64,000 bases of DNA, from positions 5,270,001 to 5,334,000 of the forward strand of contig OY755181.1 in NCBI GenBank assembly GCA_963576735.1. Direction: 5' to 3'. Below, piece by piece: positions 39,401 through 49,000 of this stretch. Within the stretch, counting starts at the first letter, position 1; every line of letters starts with the position of its first letter. The position numbers were made by a program, and so were the translations under genes. The notes under the pieces are model-generated. The model did not search any database. It was not told where the DNA came from and saw nothing but the letters and a program-made list of their open reading frames with translations. Source of the DNA: Bedellia somnulentella. Lineage: Eukaryota > Arthropoda > Insecta > Lepidoptera > Bedelliidae.

Positions 39401-40230
39401 CTATTTAAAACAAATATAAATATATTTTTGGCTTGTTAGATATGGACTGTATCATCATGTATCATGTGGATCAGTAGACCTCATTCAATAGTCATTAAAG
39501 AGTTCTCTTCAAAATGGACCGATGATGTGCAAGTAGTAACTTCAAGAATTCACACTGACCCTCACATGGGCTGTGAATATAAATAGTATAGAACAACCAA
39601 CCTCCTTTGCAAGGTAACCTGTGCACGCTGTGCTGTGACCTGTAGCCCTGGATGATCTCATACTTCCCGTTCTTCCGGTGCAGCGGGAACTCTATCTGCA
39701 GCGAACTGTTGCACGAGCCCATCACCTTTAACATCGCGAATATTCGCATCTTTAACGCTGTATTTCACCGAAGAGGATATATAAATTTCAATAAAAAAAC
39801 TATGCTTTGGTCATTCAGAGCATTTTAGACAAATATCTTTCATATTAAAGTTTTCGTTATTAATTAGTTGAGTGAAATTTATTATTAATAAAAGAGGGTA
39901 GAAGCAACAGCGTAGATAGCATAAAATAACCGACAAATCATTCTTTTGAATATAATGGTTACATTTTATTTTAAATCCACATACCTTCAAAATCCCATCA
40001 ACTCTAAGCTTCCTTTTCTTATCAGACATATGAGTGTATTTCTTTAAGTATTCTTCCAAAGACGGTTCTACCACTTTGACAGCATAGTGATAAAAATATT
40101 GCACCATTTTGTAAAAACTAGGATTGGGATCGCTGGCTATTGCTGCCAAAGCTGGTGGTATTTCATAGTGTCGAACAAATGTGGTGAAAACTTCGCGATA
40201 CTTAAATATTAACTTACTATTGAAAGACAT
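30493..40230 (-). CDS. Gdh: Glutamate dehydrogenase B, 11 exons
   Basis: Same enzyme family as Gdh-A. Exons in order of translation: 40230-39985, 39725-39602, 39277-39170, 38899-38807, 38384-38298, 37337-37171, 34984-34847, 34106-33945, 32736-32532, 31378-31236 and 30609-30493, about 529 residues. Signatures: HRLPCKGG, the lysine-bearing [21 protein letters not shown] and GFGNVGSW. All introns read GT-AG. Exons 2-7 and 9-11 have exactly the lengths of their Gdh-A counterparts; only exons 1 and 8 differ, by two codons and one codon. The proteins differ at many positions, so the duplication is not recent. The start is not strongly mitochondrial ([15 protein letters not shown]). Intron 6 (34985-37170) carries a nested P-like element. 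Confidence 0.93.
30679..30858 (-). repeat. SINE-A 5' part in Gdh-B intron 10
   Basis: The head at 30858-30785 has tRNA-like A and B boxes (CCCAATGGGTAGAACGACC; GTGCAAATCCCGGG). The body runs to about 30679 and lacks the 3' half. The copy lies on the - strand, the sense strand of Gdh-B. Confidence 0.65.
31535..31775 (+). repeat. SINE-B, good copy
   Basis: GTAGTGCCGGCTTAGAATGTCGCTACCC head, GTCGTAAGAGGCGACTAAGGGTAT, GGTTGGAAACCCATCACC (B-box-like), CAACTTCCAAAAGTGGCTGAGG, ATATAGCCGTGAGTATATG, then ATGT repeats. It is about 240 bases, in Gdh-B intron 9. Confidence 0.75.
32097..32345 (-). repeat. SINE-A copy in Gdh-B intron 9
   Basis: Head near 32345 (AATGGGTAGAACACCCGCCC), end at 32100 (AACGTTCACGCCGTTTATCCCC). 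It has an internal deletion compared with 37703-38070. Confidence 0.6.
32815..33240. repeat. tRNA-like family C, rearranged cluster
   Basis: An inverted start (AAAGGAAAGAAAAATTTCGACGC at 32815) leads to a + strand tRNA-like unit at 32927-32993 (GACACGGTAGCTCAATTGGCAGAGCGACGGGGGCG..., B box GGTTTCGATTCCC). A second partial unit ends at 33160-33205 (GGGTTCGATCCCCGCTGGTGTCGAGA). Two blocks around CCTCATG(C/T)GGGG face each other between them. Confidence 0.6.
34505..34625 (-). repeat. tRNA-like family C, truncated unit
   Basis: CCTCATATGGGGATTATTACTAATAAATAAAGGGAAGAAAAATTTCGAAGCCAGCGGGAATCGAACCC, cut inside the tRNA-like core at about 34615. Confidence 0.6.
35365..35444 (+). pseudogene. THAP-domain first exon of a P-type transposase
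   Basis: ATG at 35365 opens a 27-residue start, [15 protein letters not shown]... to KISFHR, with the C-x4-C pair and the ISFHR block of THAP zinc fingers. It ends at a good donor (CATCG/GTAGGT). No following exon could be joined, so it is a remnant. Confidence 0.65.
36100..36400 (-). pseudogene. Copia-type RNase H fragment
   Basis: The - strand reads [13 protein letters not shown]..., then [15 protein letters not shown], then HYHFV, then IADIFTKP in sequence, the end of Ty1/copia pol. Stops and small shifts interrupt it. It lies inside the P-like element. Possible LTR remains continue toward 35900. Confidence 0.7.
37703..38075 (+). repeat. SINE-A, full-length copy
   Basis: Head GTGATAGCCCAGTGGGTAGAACAC (A box), GTTCAAATCCTGAGTCGGGCC (B box), AAAGACATATGTGTGGTTAA, GGTGAGGGAAAACATCGTGAGG, CCAACCCCTTCGGGAATATTCGGCGTGAACG, then TTATGTTATG-type tail. 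About 370 bases, in Gdh-B intron 5. Confidence 0.8.
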
Positions 40231-40502
40231 ATTATATATTAAATACTAATTGATATTAGAAGCACTGAATGCCGAGGCTGCATAGATTTATTCCTAAAAT
40301 AAATGTATAATCACTGCGCGACTATGTCAGGCGAACATTTGAAATATTTTGACATTAATTAACCACAATTTGACATTCTGATCATTTGTCATTTGTGTGG
40401 GCATTTCATATTTCTGGATACAGCTCGTTTTATGAAGGAGGTCATATATCTATATTATTATTTTTGAAGGTCCCATTGCTCCAATGGAAAAAGGCCAGGG
40501 TT

Positions 40503-40775
40503 CAAACGAATCAATCATTTATCATGGTTGTTAACGGTGAGGGAAAACATCGTGAGGAAACCCACATGGCTGAGTTGTACTTAGTCATGTGACAGTGTAT
40601 TCGTACAAAACGGCGATAGGCCTGCCCCCTATCACGTGAGTACACTGTCCATGCAAAACGTGGGTACTCTGAACACCAGGTGACAAAGTCACGTGATGTT
40701 CAGAAGTATTAGTACCTCTGCCAACCCCTTCGGGGATATTCGGCGTGAACGTTTATGTTTATGTTATGTTCAAAC
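40503..40775 (+). repeat. SINE-A, 5' truncated
   Basis: Begins at TTATCATGGTTGTTAACGGTGAGGG and runs to the TTATGTTATG tail with few differences from 37703-38075. It lies 270 bases upstream of the Gdh-B start codon. Confidence 0.75.
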
Positions 40776-41310
40776 GAATCACAAGGGGTCTGGCCTATCA
40801 CTAAAGATAGAAACACAGTAAATATTATTCGTATCTACAATCTATACTATATCTATACTATAATAAGACTGTAACGAGGTCAAAACTGTACATTGAAGAA
40901 ATAAAAATAAAAACCGGTGGAATATGTTTTAATTTCGATACTAAAGCCAAATTTGCTATTTTTGAAAAAAATGTCTGTCTGTCTGTCTGTATGTCCGTTC
41001 ATCACGTTAATTCTACCGGACCGATCTTGATCAAATTTGGCATGAATGTAGATTATACACCTGGCCAACATATAGGATATAATTTATCCCGGATTTCGCA
41101 AGGATTCCCACAGGATCATAAAAAAACATTACTTTTATATGGTTCCCCATATTTACACGATTAATTTTTTCATCGACCGACTTTATCGGACTCTTCATTA
41201 ATAGTCTTTTTGGAAAAAATAAGGGTTTCATCCATTTTCATCAAAATAATTGTCCATTTAATTGTTTGTCAATAGTATGACTACTAGATATATAGGATAT
41301 CACAAATTTG

Positions 41311-41400
41311 AGACTTACACAAATGTCTGCGTGGCGTAGCGGTATACCGTTTGGTAAACACTAAGCATTATGCTTAGTAAGCAAGTAGTGGTGTAAGTCT
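41311..41400 (+). repeat. tRNA-like foldback within the Helitron
   Basis: Ends AGACTTACAC/GTGTAAGTCT pair over 10 bases. Inside are GTGGCGTAGCGGTATACC (A-box-like) and a strong hairpin ACTAAGCA-TTA-TGCTTAGT at 41360-41378. No clear B box, so it is not a standard tRNA gene. Confidence 0.5.
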
Positions 41401-41889
41401 TTTTGCGTATTTTTTTTGCTTTTGTGTAAGGTTAGAAAAATAGGATGCACTAATCCTTCTTTTTCACATTCAACTATGCGAATATGTATGAATAAAGATA
41501 ATTGAAAGCATATTGCATGAATTTTGCGTATTCATTTGGTAGGTTTGAGAATATGTTTATAACTTTTGTTTATTTAACTATTTTTAACTAATATTCTCAT
41601 AGATATATTATACTTTACTTACGCATAAATTTATATTCTGTTTAAGCCTCAGAATGCATAGTTTGTAAATAATAGTAAATATCTCAATTTTAATTCAGTA
41701 CCGCCCGCCATCTATTGGCCGATGATTGCAATCTCTCTCACATCACCAACTTATTGCTCCCCATATTTACACGATTAATTTTTTCATCGACTCGGACTCT
41801 TCATTAATAGTGTTCTTGAAAAAAATAAGGGTTTTATCCATTTTCATCAAAATAAATGTCCATTTAATTCATCTATCCATCATTAATGA

Positions 41890-42070
41890 GTATATATTAA
41901 CGGGCATAAATCTCATAAAAGGGTAGCCATAGCTTCAGAGATAGTAATTCTTCATCCACTTTTGGAAACAGATTGGGGAAAACGTAGTTAAATAAAGGTT
42001 GTTAGTGATGGGTCACCAACTGCATCGCCCAACAATCACTTAAAAAGCCTCAATGTCCTTTATATTCTTT
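41890..42070 (-). repeat. SINE-B copy inside the Helitron
   Basis: - orientation: AAAAGGGTAGCCATAGCTTCAGAG, TTCATCCACTTTTGGAAACAG, GGGTCACCAACTGCATCGCCCAACAATCACTTAAAAAGCC. Confidence 0.6.
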
Positions 42071-42465
42071 ACAACGCCCGCGGGAATATAAATATAAAAA
42101 CACAGAAGTTGTGATAGTGTTTAGGTGTTTTGGATGTAAAGCGGATGCAAAAAATGTAGTCCACGCGGACGAAGTCGCGGGCAAAAAGCTAGTTTACAAT
42201 AAAACCAAACAAAACAAACAGATCTTATAGTTAATAAACTTTGTAAGTGCTACAAACGAATCGGCGTACACATAAGCATGATAGGGCTTACTAGGCTGTA
42301 GCCAGAACGTATCAATTCTACTGCAGCCAGAGTTTGTCGAGCGCAGTTAAACAAATAAAGAAATAATAAAATCATACAAATAAAAAAAAAACAAGAAACA
42401 AAATCATTTTAGTTTATAAGGTCTAAAATAAAATTTCAATCAGCTGTTAGTGTGAACTTACATAG

Positions 42466-42572
42466 ATACATACATATACTCACGGCTATAAATTCCTAGA
42501 AGGGGTAGCCAGAGCTAAGGAATTAGAAATTCCTCAGCCACTTTTGGAAAGTTGAGTGGGAACTTCTATGAA
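42466..42572 (-). repeat. SINE-B 3' fragment
   Basis: CATACATATACTCACGGCTATAAATTCC...CCTCAGCCACTTTTGGAAAGTTGAGTGGG; the head is missing. Confidence 0.6.
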
Positions 42573-42859
42573 AATTATAATTATTAGACATTTATACCGA
42601 TATACTTTCCTCAGACCTGCAGATTTTGAGTCAATTCAACGGTGTCGCCTGTAAATGTTAATCCTGATCACAGGAGTCACAGCCGTGGGTATAAGGATGG
42701 ACTTACGCAAAAATTGACACTAATGATTAATTAATAGTGTGGATCTAATACATAGTACTTAAAGTAACCAGTAGTTTAAATTACGCCAAAAAAGTAGCAG
42801 CAAAATTCGTAAGAAAAAAATTACTATATTAATATTATATTTTGTTAGCGCACAAATTA

Positions 42860-45736
42860 ATCTTAGATCTTAGAAGATCTCACCCCCTCTTACGATCACT
42901 CAATTATTATGGGTGACTTCAATACCTGCCTCTTAAAAGGTGATTCGCGTTCTAAATCCCTAACTTCGATATTCCATGGCAGTAATTTTCATATATTACC
43001 CCTTAATGCCACTCATAACTTACCAAATTGCACGCCATCTCTTCTCGACCTTATAGCGGTCTCCTCCCCTAACCACGTGGCTCTGCATGGCCAAACTGCT
43101 GCAGATGCTTTTTCTCATCACGATCTAATATTCTTGTCCTATAAAGTCCGGCCCCCTAAAAATAAGTCTAAAATTCTTCTGCAGCGCAGTTTTGGTAGTA
43201 TAGATCTGGATAAGCTGAGATATGATGCTTCTAATATTGACTGGATGACATGTACCACAGCGGCTACTATCGATGAACAAGTCAACACTTTTAATACAAA
43301 ACTTACGGCACTGTACGATATTCACGCTCCCGTTAAATCAGTTAAAATGAAGCATTTTCCGGCACCATGGCTCACAGACGAAATTAGGGATCTATTGATG
43401 AAAAAAGCACGAGCCAAGTCAAAGTTTAAGTCGCGACCATCAGATCTAAACAAGGAAAAGTATGTGTCGATTCGGAATCACTGCAATAAGGTGTGTAGGG
43501 ATGGACAGCGAAACCACATCCACGAATCCGTTGAAAATGGCGATCCAGCTAAAGTCTGGAAGTTTCTTAGATCCTTAGGAGTTGGAAAATCTCGTCACGA
43601 TTCTATCCCAAAAGATCTAGATATCACTTCGCTTAACAACCATTTCTCCACAACATCTACTTTTGATGGTGTTAAAAAAGCTGAAACATTACATTTTCTT
43701 TCTACACTACCAGCTCCGGATTATCCTCCCTTTAATTTTTGTCAATTCTCCGATTGTGATGTTAAGAAGAATATTATGTCCATTACGTCAAACGCAGTAG
43801 GTGGTGATTGTATTAGTCGAAAAATGATATTGCCTATCCTAGACCTTATTCTTCCTGTTATTACTGAAATCCTTAATAATTCCATATCCTTAGAATCCTT
43901 CCCTATGGTATGGAAAGAAGCCCAGGTCACTCCTATTCCCAAAAAAGCTAATCCTAAGTCCTTCTCTGATTATCGTCCTATATCTATTCTGCCATTCCTC
44001 TCTAAAGTACTTGAACGACTGGTACATAAACAGTTAAGTGATTTTCTCACTAGGAATGATCTGCTTAACCCCTTCCAATCTGGTTTCCGCCCTTCCCATA
44101 GTACTGTAACGGCTTTGATCAAAATAACTGATGACATGCGTTTGGGAATGGATAAGGGACTGCTGACTGTTTTAGCACTGCTTGATTTTAGTAGCGCCTT
44201 TAATACGGTTGACTTCGAAATATTACTTGCTTTACTTCGTTCTCTTAACATATCTCCAACGGTAGTTGACTGGTTTCGTAGTTATCTACTGGGGCGTCGG
44301 CAGCGCATTCACCTCGAAGATGCCATGTCTCCGAGGATTGAGTTAAATGCCGGTGTTCCACAAGGTGGTGTGTTGTCTCCTCTCTTATTCGCTATATTTA
44401 TTAACTCCATTTCTCAGAAACTTACTTCTTCCTACCACCTTTATGCGGATGATCTTCAGATTTACACACAGGCTAATTTTGACCAAATAAATATGTCCAT
44501 AAGCTTAATTAATAATGATTTAATGCAAATTTTGAAATGGAGTGAAGCATATGGATTGAAAGTTAATCCGAATAAAACGCAAATAATTATAGTTGGTAGC
44601 TCACGAATGGTTTCCAAGATTGACTATAAATCACTACCGCCTGTTTTATTTGATGGCACATCCATTCCTTTCAGCGCTGCTGTAAAAAACCTTGGTGTGA
44701 TGATAGATAGCACCTTATCTTGGGTACCGCAACTGGAATTAGTAAGCCGGAGGCTGTTTGCGTCAGCAGGGTCCCTCAGGAGGCTACGTAACTTTCTCCC
44801 TACTGCTACCAAAACTGCGTTAGCCCAATCTCTTCTACTACCTATTCTTGATTATGCTGACACCTGCTATCTCGATCTAACTGAAGATCAACTGAACAAA
44901 CTTGAGCGCTTACAAAACTTATGTATTAGGTTTATTTTCGGACTGCGTAAATATGACCATGTCTCTGCGTATCGCAATAAACTTCAGTGGCTTCCAATTC
45001 GTCTCCGCCGGAATGCACATACTCTGTCTCTCCTGTACTCTATCTTGTTTAATCCTGCCACCCCCTCCTACCTTAAAGAGCGTTTCCAATTCCTTCACTC
45101 TTCACATGACCTCAATCTGCGCTCTTACCACAATCTTTTGTTGAGTACCCCTTCCCATTCCACCAATTTTTACAGTTCCTCCTTTACCGTCCAGGCTGTA
45201 CAACTATGGAACGGTCTTCCTGTAGAGGTGCGATTAGCCAAGTCTCTCCCTATTTTCAAGAAAATGGTAAAAAAACACTTCCTCTCCGAAACACTATAAT
45301 ATTATTTGTGTTGCATACAAAAGTTTATATATTCTATTATATATTATGTCGTAAAATGTATATATGTATTTTATTTAAAAATCTTTATATATATTGCATA
45401 TGTATTGTATTTATTGAATATTATTTATTTTATGGAATACTATCTGTGTCTGTAAGTGTATTAGAACTTAATAAATATTTAGTAATACTTAAAATAGTTA
45501 GATAATAGTTTGATGAATAATTTTAGTTTTTAAGCAAATCAGTTTAATTTATTGGACATCTACCGAACATGTTTTTAATCCAGCAAATCTTTCCATTAAT
45601 GGGTTGTCTGGAAGAGATCGCTCTTAGTGATAAGACCGCCAGTTGTACTTTGGCTTTTATACTGATCTTTTTTTTGTAATTGTTGTTTTTATTTTGTAAT
45701 GTGCAATAAAGAGTTTTATTATTATTATTATTATTA
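42860..45736 (+). mobile_element. 5'-truncated LINE
   Basis: It begins inside the endonuclease domain near 42860 and continues through an intact reverse transcriptase ORF. It ends after a 3' UTR at GTGCAATAAAGAGTTTTA with (TTA)n (45720-45736). The 5' truncation and simple-repeat tail are typical for target-primed insertion. Jockey/CR1-like clade; not assigned further. Confidence 0.85.
42909..45299 (+). CDS. LINE endonuclease end and reverse transcriptase (796 codons)
   Basis: Open without stops. Residues 1-70 are the endonuclease C-terminal part (MGDFNT; SHHDLIFL). Residues about 340-600 are the reverse transcriptase, with DYRPISILP, the QSGFRPSHST block, LDFSSAFNTVD, GVPQGGVLSPLLF and the catalytic YADD. 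A thumb and a C-terminal tail (LPVEVRLAKS, FKKMVKKHFL) follow. The frame extends a little upstream of this ATG (DLTPSYDHSIIM) to a stop near 42860, so the ATG is an internal codon of the original ORF2. It lacks the catalytic N-terminal half of the endonuclease and cannot move alone. Confidence 0.9.
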   Translation: MGDFNTCLLKGDSRSKSLTSIFHGSNFHILPLNATHNLPNCTPSLLDLIAVSSPNHVALHGQTAADAFSHHDLIFLSYKVRPPKNKSKILLQRSFGSIDLDKLRYDASNIDWMTCTTAATIDEQVNTFNTKLTALYDIHAPVKSVKMKHFPAPWLTDEIRDLLMKKARAKSKFKSRPSDLNKEKYVSIRNHCNKVCRDGQRNHIHESVENGDPAKVWKFLRSLGVGKSRHDSIPKDLDITSLNNHFSTTSTFDGVKKAETLHFLSTLPAPDYPPFNFCQFSDCDVKKNIMSITSNAVGGDCISRKMILPILDLILPVITEILNNSISLESFPMVWKEAQVTPIPKKANPKSFSDYRPISILPFLSKVLERLVHKQLSDFLTRNDLLNPFQSGFRPSHSTVTALIKITDDMRLGMDKGLLTVLALLDFSSAFNTVDFEILLALLRSLNISPTVVDWFRSYLLGRRQRIHLEDAMSPRIELNAGVPQGGVLSPLLFAIFINSISQKLTSSYHLYADDLQIYTQANFDQINMSISLINNDLMQILKWSEAYGLKVNPNKTQIIIVGSSRMVSKIDYKSLPPVLFDGTSIPFSAAVKNLGVMIDSTLSWVPQLELVSRRLFASAGSLRRLRNFLPTATKTALAQSLLLPILDYADTCYLDLTEDQLNKLERLQNLCIRFIFGLRKYDHVSAYRNKLQWLPIRLRRNAHTLSLLYSILFNPATPSYLKERFQFLHSSHDLNLRSYHNLLLSTPSHSTNFYSSSFTVQAVQLWNGLPVEVRLAKSLPIFKKMVKKHFLSETL

Positions 45737-46037
45737 ATTTACATAGTTACAACTACTTCTTTCATATGCGAAATTTTCTATTTCAGTTTTACCTATTTGT
45801 ATCGAGAATATGGATACAGGGCGTCCCAAGGTTTTTTCTTTCAGTAAAATGTTCCCTCTACAATATTTAAGATATTCAATTCCACTTGAAGCGGTATAGC
45901 CGTGGGACACCATGTATAAACCAATTCTTTGTCACATTTTTTGGACTCTAAAACAATAGGGTTTGCGGATTCCGCCAGAGCTCCAAAAAAAAAACCAGAT
46001 TTCCACTTATACATATATTGCTGTACAAATAAATAAT
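45737..46037. other. Spacer between the LINE and the synthetase 3' end
   Basis: AT-rich; no gene or clear repeat recognised. Confidence 0.5.
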
Positions 46038-49000
46038 TTATTTATCCAACCGGCAAATAGGGTTGTTTTGGACCATTTGAAGATCCACTTTAGGGCCTAC
46101 TAAATCCCGGATATTGTTGATCCCATATTTGATCATAGTTGGGCGCTCCAGGGACAATCCCCAAGCAATGACATTCACGTCTTCGGGAAGTCCCATTGGA
46201 AGCAGCATTTCAGGACGAAATACGCCAGAATTCCCGATTTCGATCCATTTGCCCAAACCTGAAAAAAACAGATATCACGTAAATAATGTTTTCTGAGAAT
46301 AACTCAGAGTTGTTCCTTATATATATGTTTTATTTATAGTAAGATATCAGATTAAACTTAGGTTATTTTGGTCAACATATTTTTAGGATCGATCGGTAGG
46401 ATCACAAAATGTCATCAAGGAATACTATAGGATAAATAATAAATATTAAAATAATAGGATACTCGCAAAGCATAAAACGGGAAGCATTATTAAAGATAGA
46501 AAAGACCCATTTAATTAACTAGGACTTCAATGCAAATTGCAATTAAAATTAATTGAGCTGAGCGAGTTAGGTAAACCTCAGTCTTCTTACAATCTGTGCA
46601 TTCAGTCTTAAGCTTAAAGCCGCGCTCTAAATAAGAAACTATAAACTTTTTTCTATTGATTCCAATCAGCGGTGCTAGTACGATAAGTAATGAAACACGT
46701 CGGGGCGCACGAGAAAGACGGTTTTGTCGATGCACCCGAAGAGAAGATTCGTTTCTCGACCGTCGCTAGCACAGCATGTAAAATAAGCGTACGTTCAAGG
46801 GCGTGTGACGTCACTGACCGAACGGTTTCGTGTTTTCTCGACGTGGGTAACGACAAGCCTCTTCTTTTGCTAACACAGTGTCACAATAAGGACGGGATAT
46901 CTCTTATTTTGACGTTTGGTTGAAGGGAAGTGTCGACGACTATTGTCTTGGTCGGATTGAGGTAACGACAAGGAATACTATCGAAATATTTTATTCAAGT
47001 TATCATTATTTTGCTTTCGTTTGGTGTGCAAAACCAAATATTTCTGTTTGATAACATCCATAACAGTTTTGCAAGTGGGTTAAATGTTATTTTTGTTCAA
47101 GAATAGCAGTTCCTTATTATAATTTCCTGTTGGCGAGACGAGCCGGGCGTAAAATGCAAAGGCGTAGCATTCGTGATGCTTCAAATCCATTTTCGCTTCC
47201 CGACAATGAATTGAACATTGGAATTGAGTATTCTTAAACCATTTTTTTAAGTTAATTGGTTAAGATAGAAACAGAGATAACCTCTTAAAAAGCCCCATAT
47301 GCATCCCATGAGAAGAACTGCATTAGTGCTATTGTACTATATTTGTTTACAGTGTATGTATGTCTGTATATTTTGTTTAATGTTTAAAATAAGGTTTAAG
47401 ATTATACACTATGTAATACGTTTGGCTACAAGATGAAAAGGGGTATTTCATATTAGAATACAAGCAGGTATTTGTAAATGAAAGAAAGATATAAATAATA
47501 ATATTCCTTTATTAGAATAAACACAATATACACAGTAATAAAATGTTATATACATACAAAACACCTACTTACAAAAGGCTTAACAATTACTTCAAGCAAC
47601 ACATCACATACATTAGAAGTGTACCATTATATTATATTATAACTAACCAAAGCAATGTGTTAAAACAGTAACATAAAGCAATACAACAAAAAGTTAATTA
47701 AACAAGGCAATGTGTTAAAACAGCAATAAGACATTAAATATACAATATTATGCTGCATTTCAGGTATAATAAGAATTATATATGTCGTGGCCATATCGTA
47801 GATTTGAACACATCGTGAAATGATCGATCATTTCATGAAATAGTCGTATTTCATGAAATGTTCAACTGTTTATTGGCCACATCGTGATGTGGTTTGGGCA
47901 GATCAATGATAAGAAATCGTTTCTCGATATGGCCAACTAAACGCGCGGCCTCTTCATGAAATGGTTAAGATTATTTGGTCATATCGTAAAGTAGTCACAT
48001 TAATTACCGGTAGAGGCGCTGAAAACGCTTTGTTTATGCGTGAAGATGGCGGCCACTGTCAAAAATGTTATTTCTCGCAGTAAAAAAGTTAATTATTCGC
48101 TATTAAGCGAAGAAGAAAGTGATTGCAAAAGAGTTTTAGACGAAAAGGTTCTCGAGTACTTTGCAAATTACGAAAAAACTGAACAATATGTTAAAAAACC
48201 GTTGAGTTTGGATCGCATTTCACAGGTCGCCCTATTCTACGATCTGGCCAAGCGTGGATGATTAAATCGTGAAACGTCGACAATTTTATGATCTGGTCAA
48301 ATTAAGTTGGCCACATCATGAAATGTGACTATTTCATGAAATGATCGATCATTTCACGATGTGTTCAAATCTACGATATGGCCACGACATATACATACAA
48401 TTCAATTAACACCAACTAAAACTCATACACATGCTTCACAGCTTAGACAAGAATACTAATACAATTAACACCATTTTTTCAGGTGTCCGATTGCAGATGT
48501 GGAGAACCCTGATTTAAGAGAAATTGGTTTACCTTACATCCCACAACAGCGTAATTTAAATTTTTTTGAGACAAGGTGAAGCAAAGAGAAGATTAATTAT
48601 TGATTCTCATTTTATTAATTAAAATTAGTTTTAAAACTCTACCTTCTTTTATTTTGTTGCATTTTTTGAAGCTCTATTAAGTTACGCAGGCTCAGTTAGG
48701 GCCAGCGCTGACTGCCGGCATGGCATGGCAAAGGATTTCGGTACAGATATAGCATTTTTAATCTTATTACCATGAGTATAGAATTCATTTTGACACAACG
48801 ATGCCGAGGGAGGCCGCGGTAAGACAGAACGTCGGCATCGTTGTGTCAAAATGAAGTAAAATGAATTCTATACTCATGGTAATAAGATTAAAAATGCTAT
48901 ATCTGTACCGAAATCCTTTGCCATGCCATGCCATGCCGGCAGTCAGCGCTGGCCCTTAGGACAATAGTGTTGGCCTCAGATTGCAGGTATATGAACTTTC

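Larger units (their letters stand above)
40852..42192 (+). mobile_element. Non-autonomous Helitron, 1.34 kb
   Basis: Starts A/TCTATACTATAATAAGACTG, has GTCTGTCTGTCTG near 40975 and ends GACGAAGTCGCGGGCAAAAAGCTAG/T. It belongs to another subfamily than 10917-11480. Inside are a tRNA-like hairpin (41311-41400) and a - strand SINE-B (41890-42065). No Rep or helicase ORF. Confidence 0.75.

Noticed and set aside
44624..45144. ORFs of 62 and 80 codons
   Set aside because: Alternative-frame shadows of the LINE reverse transcriptase.
42909..45299. Domesticated host gene with reverse transcriptase
   Set aside because: 5' truncation, simple-repeat 3' tail and lack of introns are what a LINE insertion leaves.
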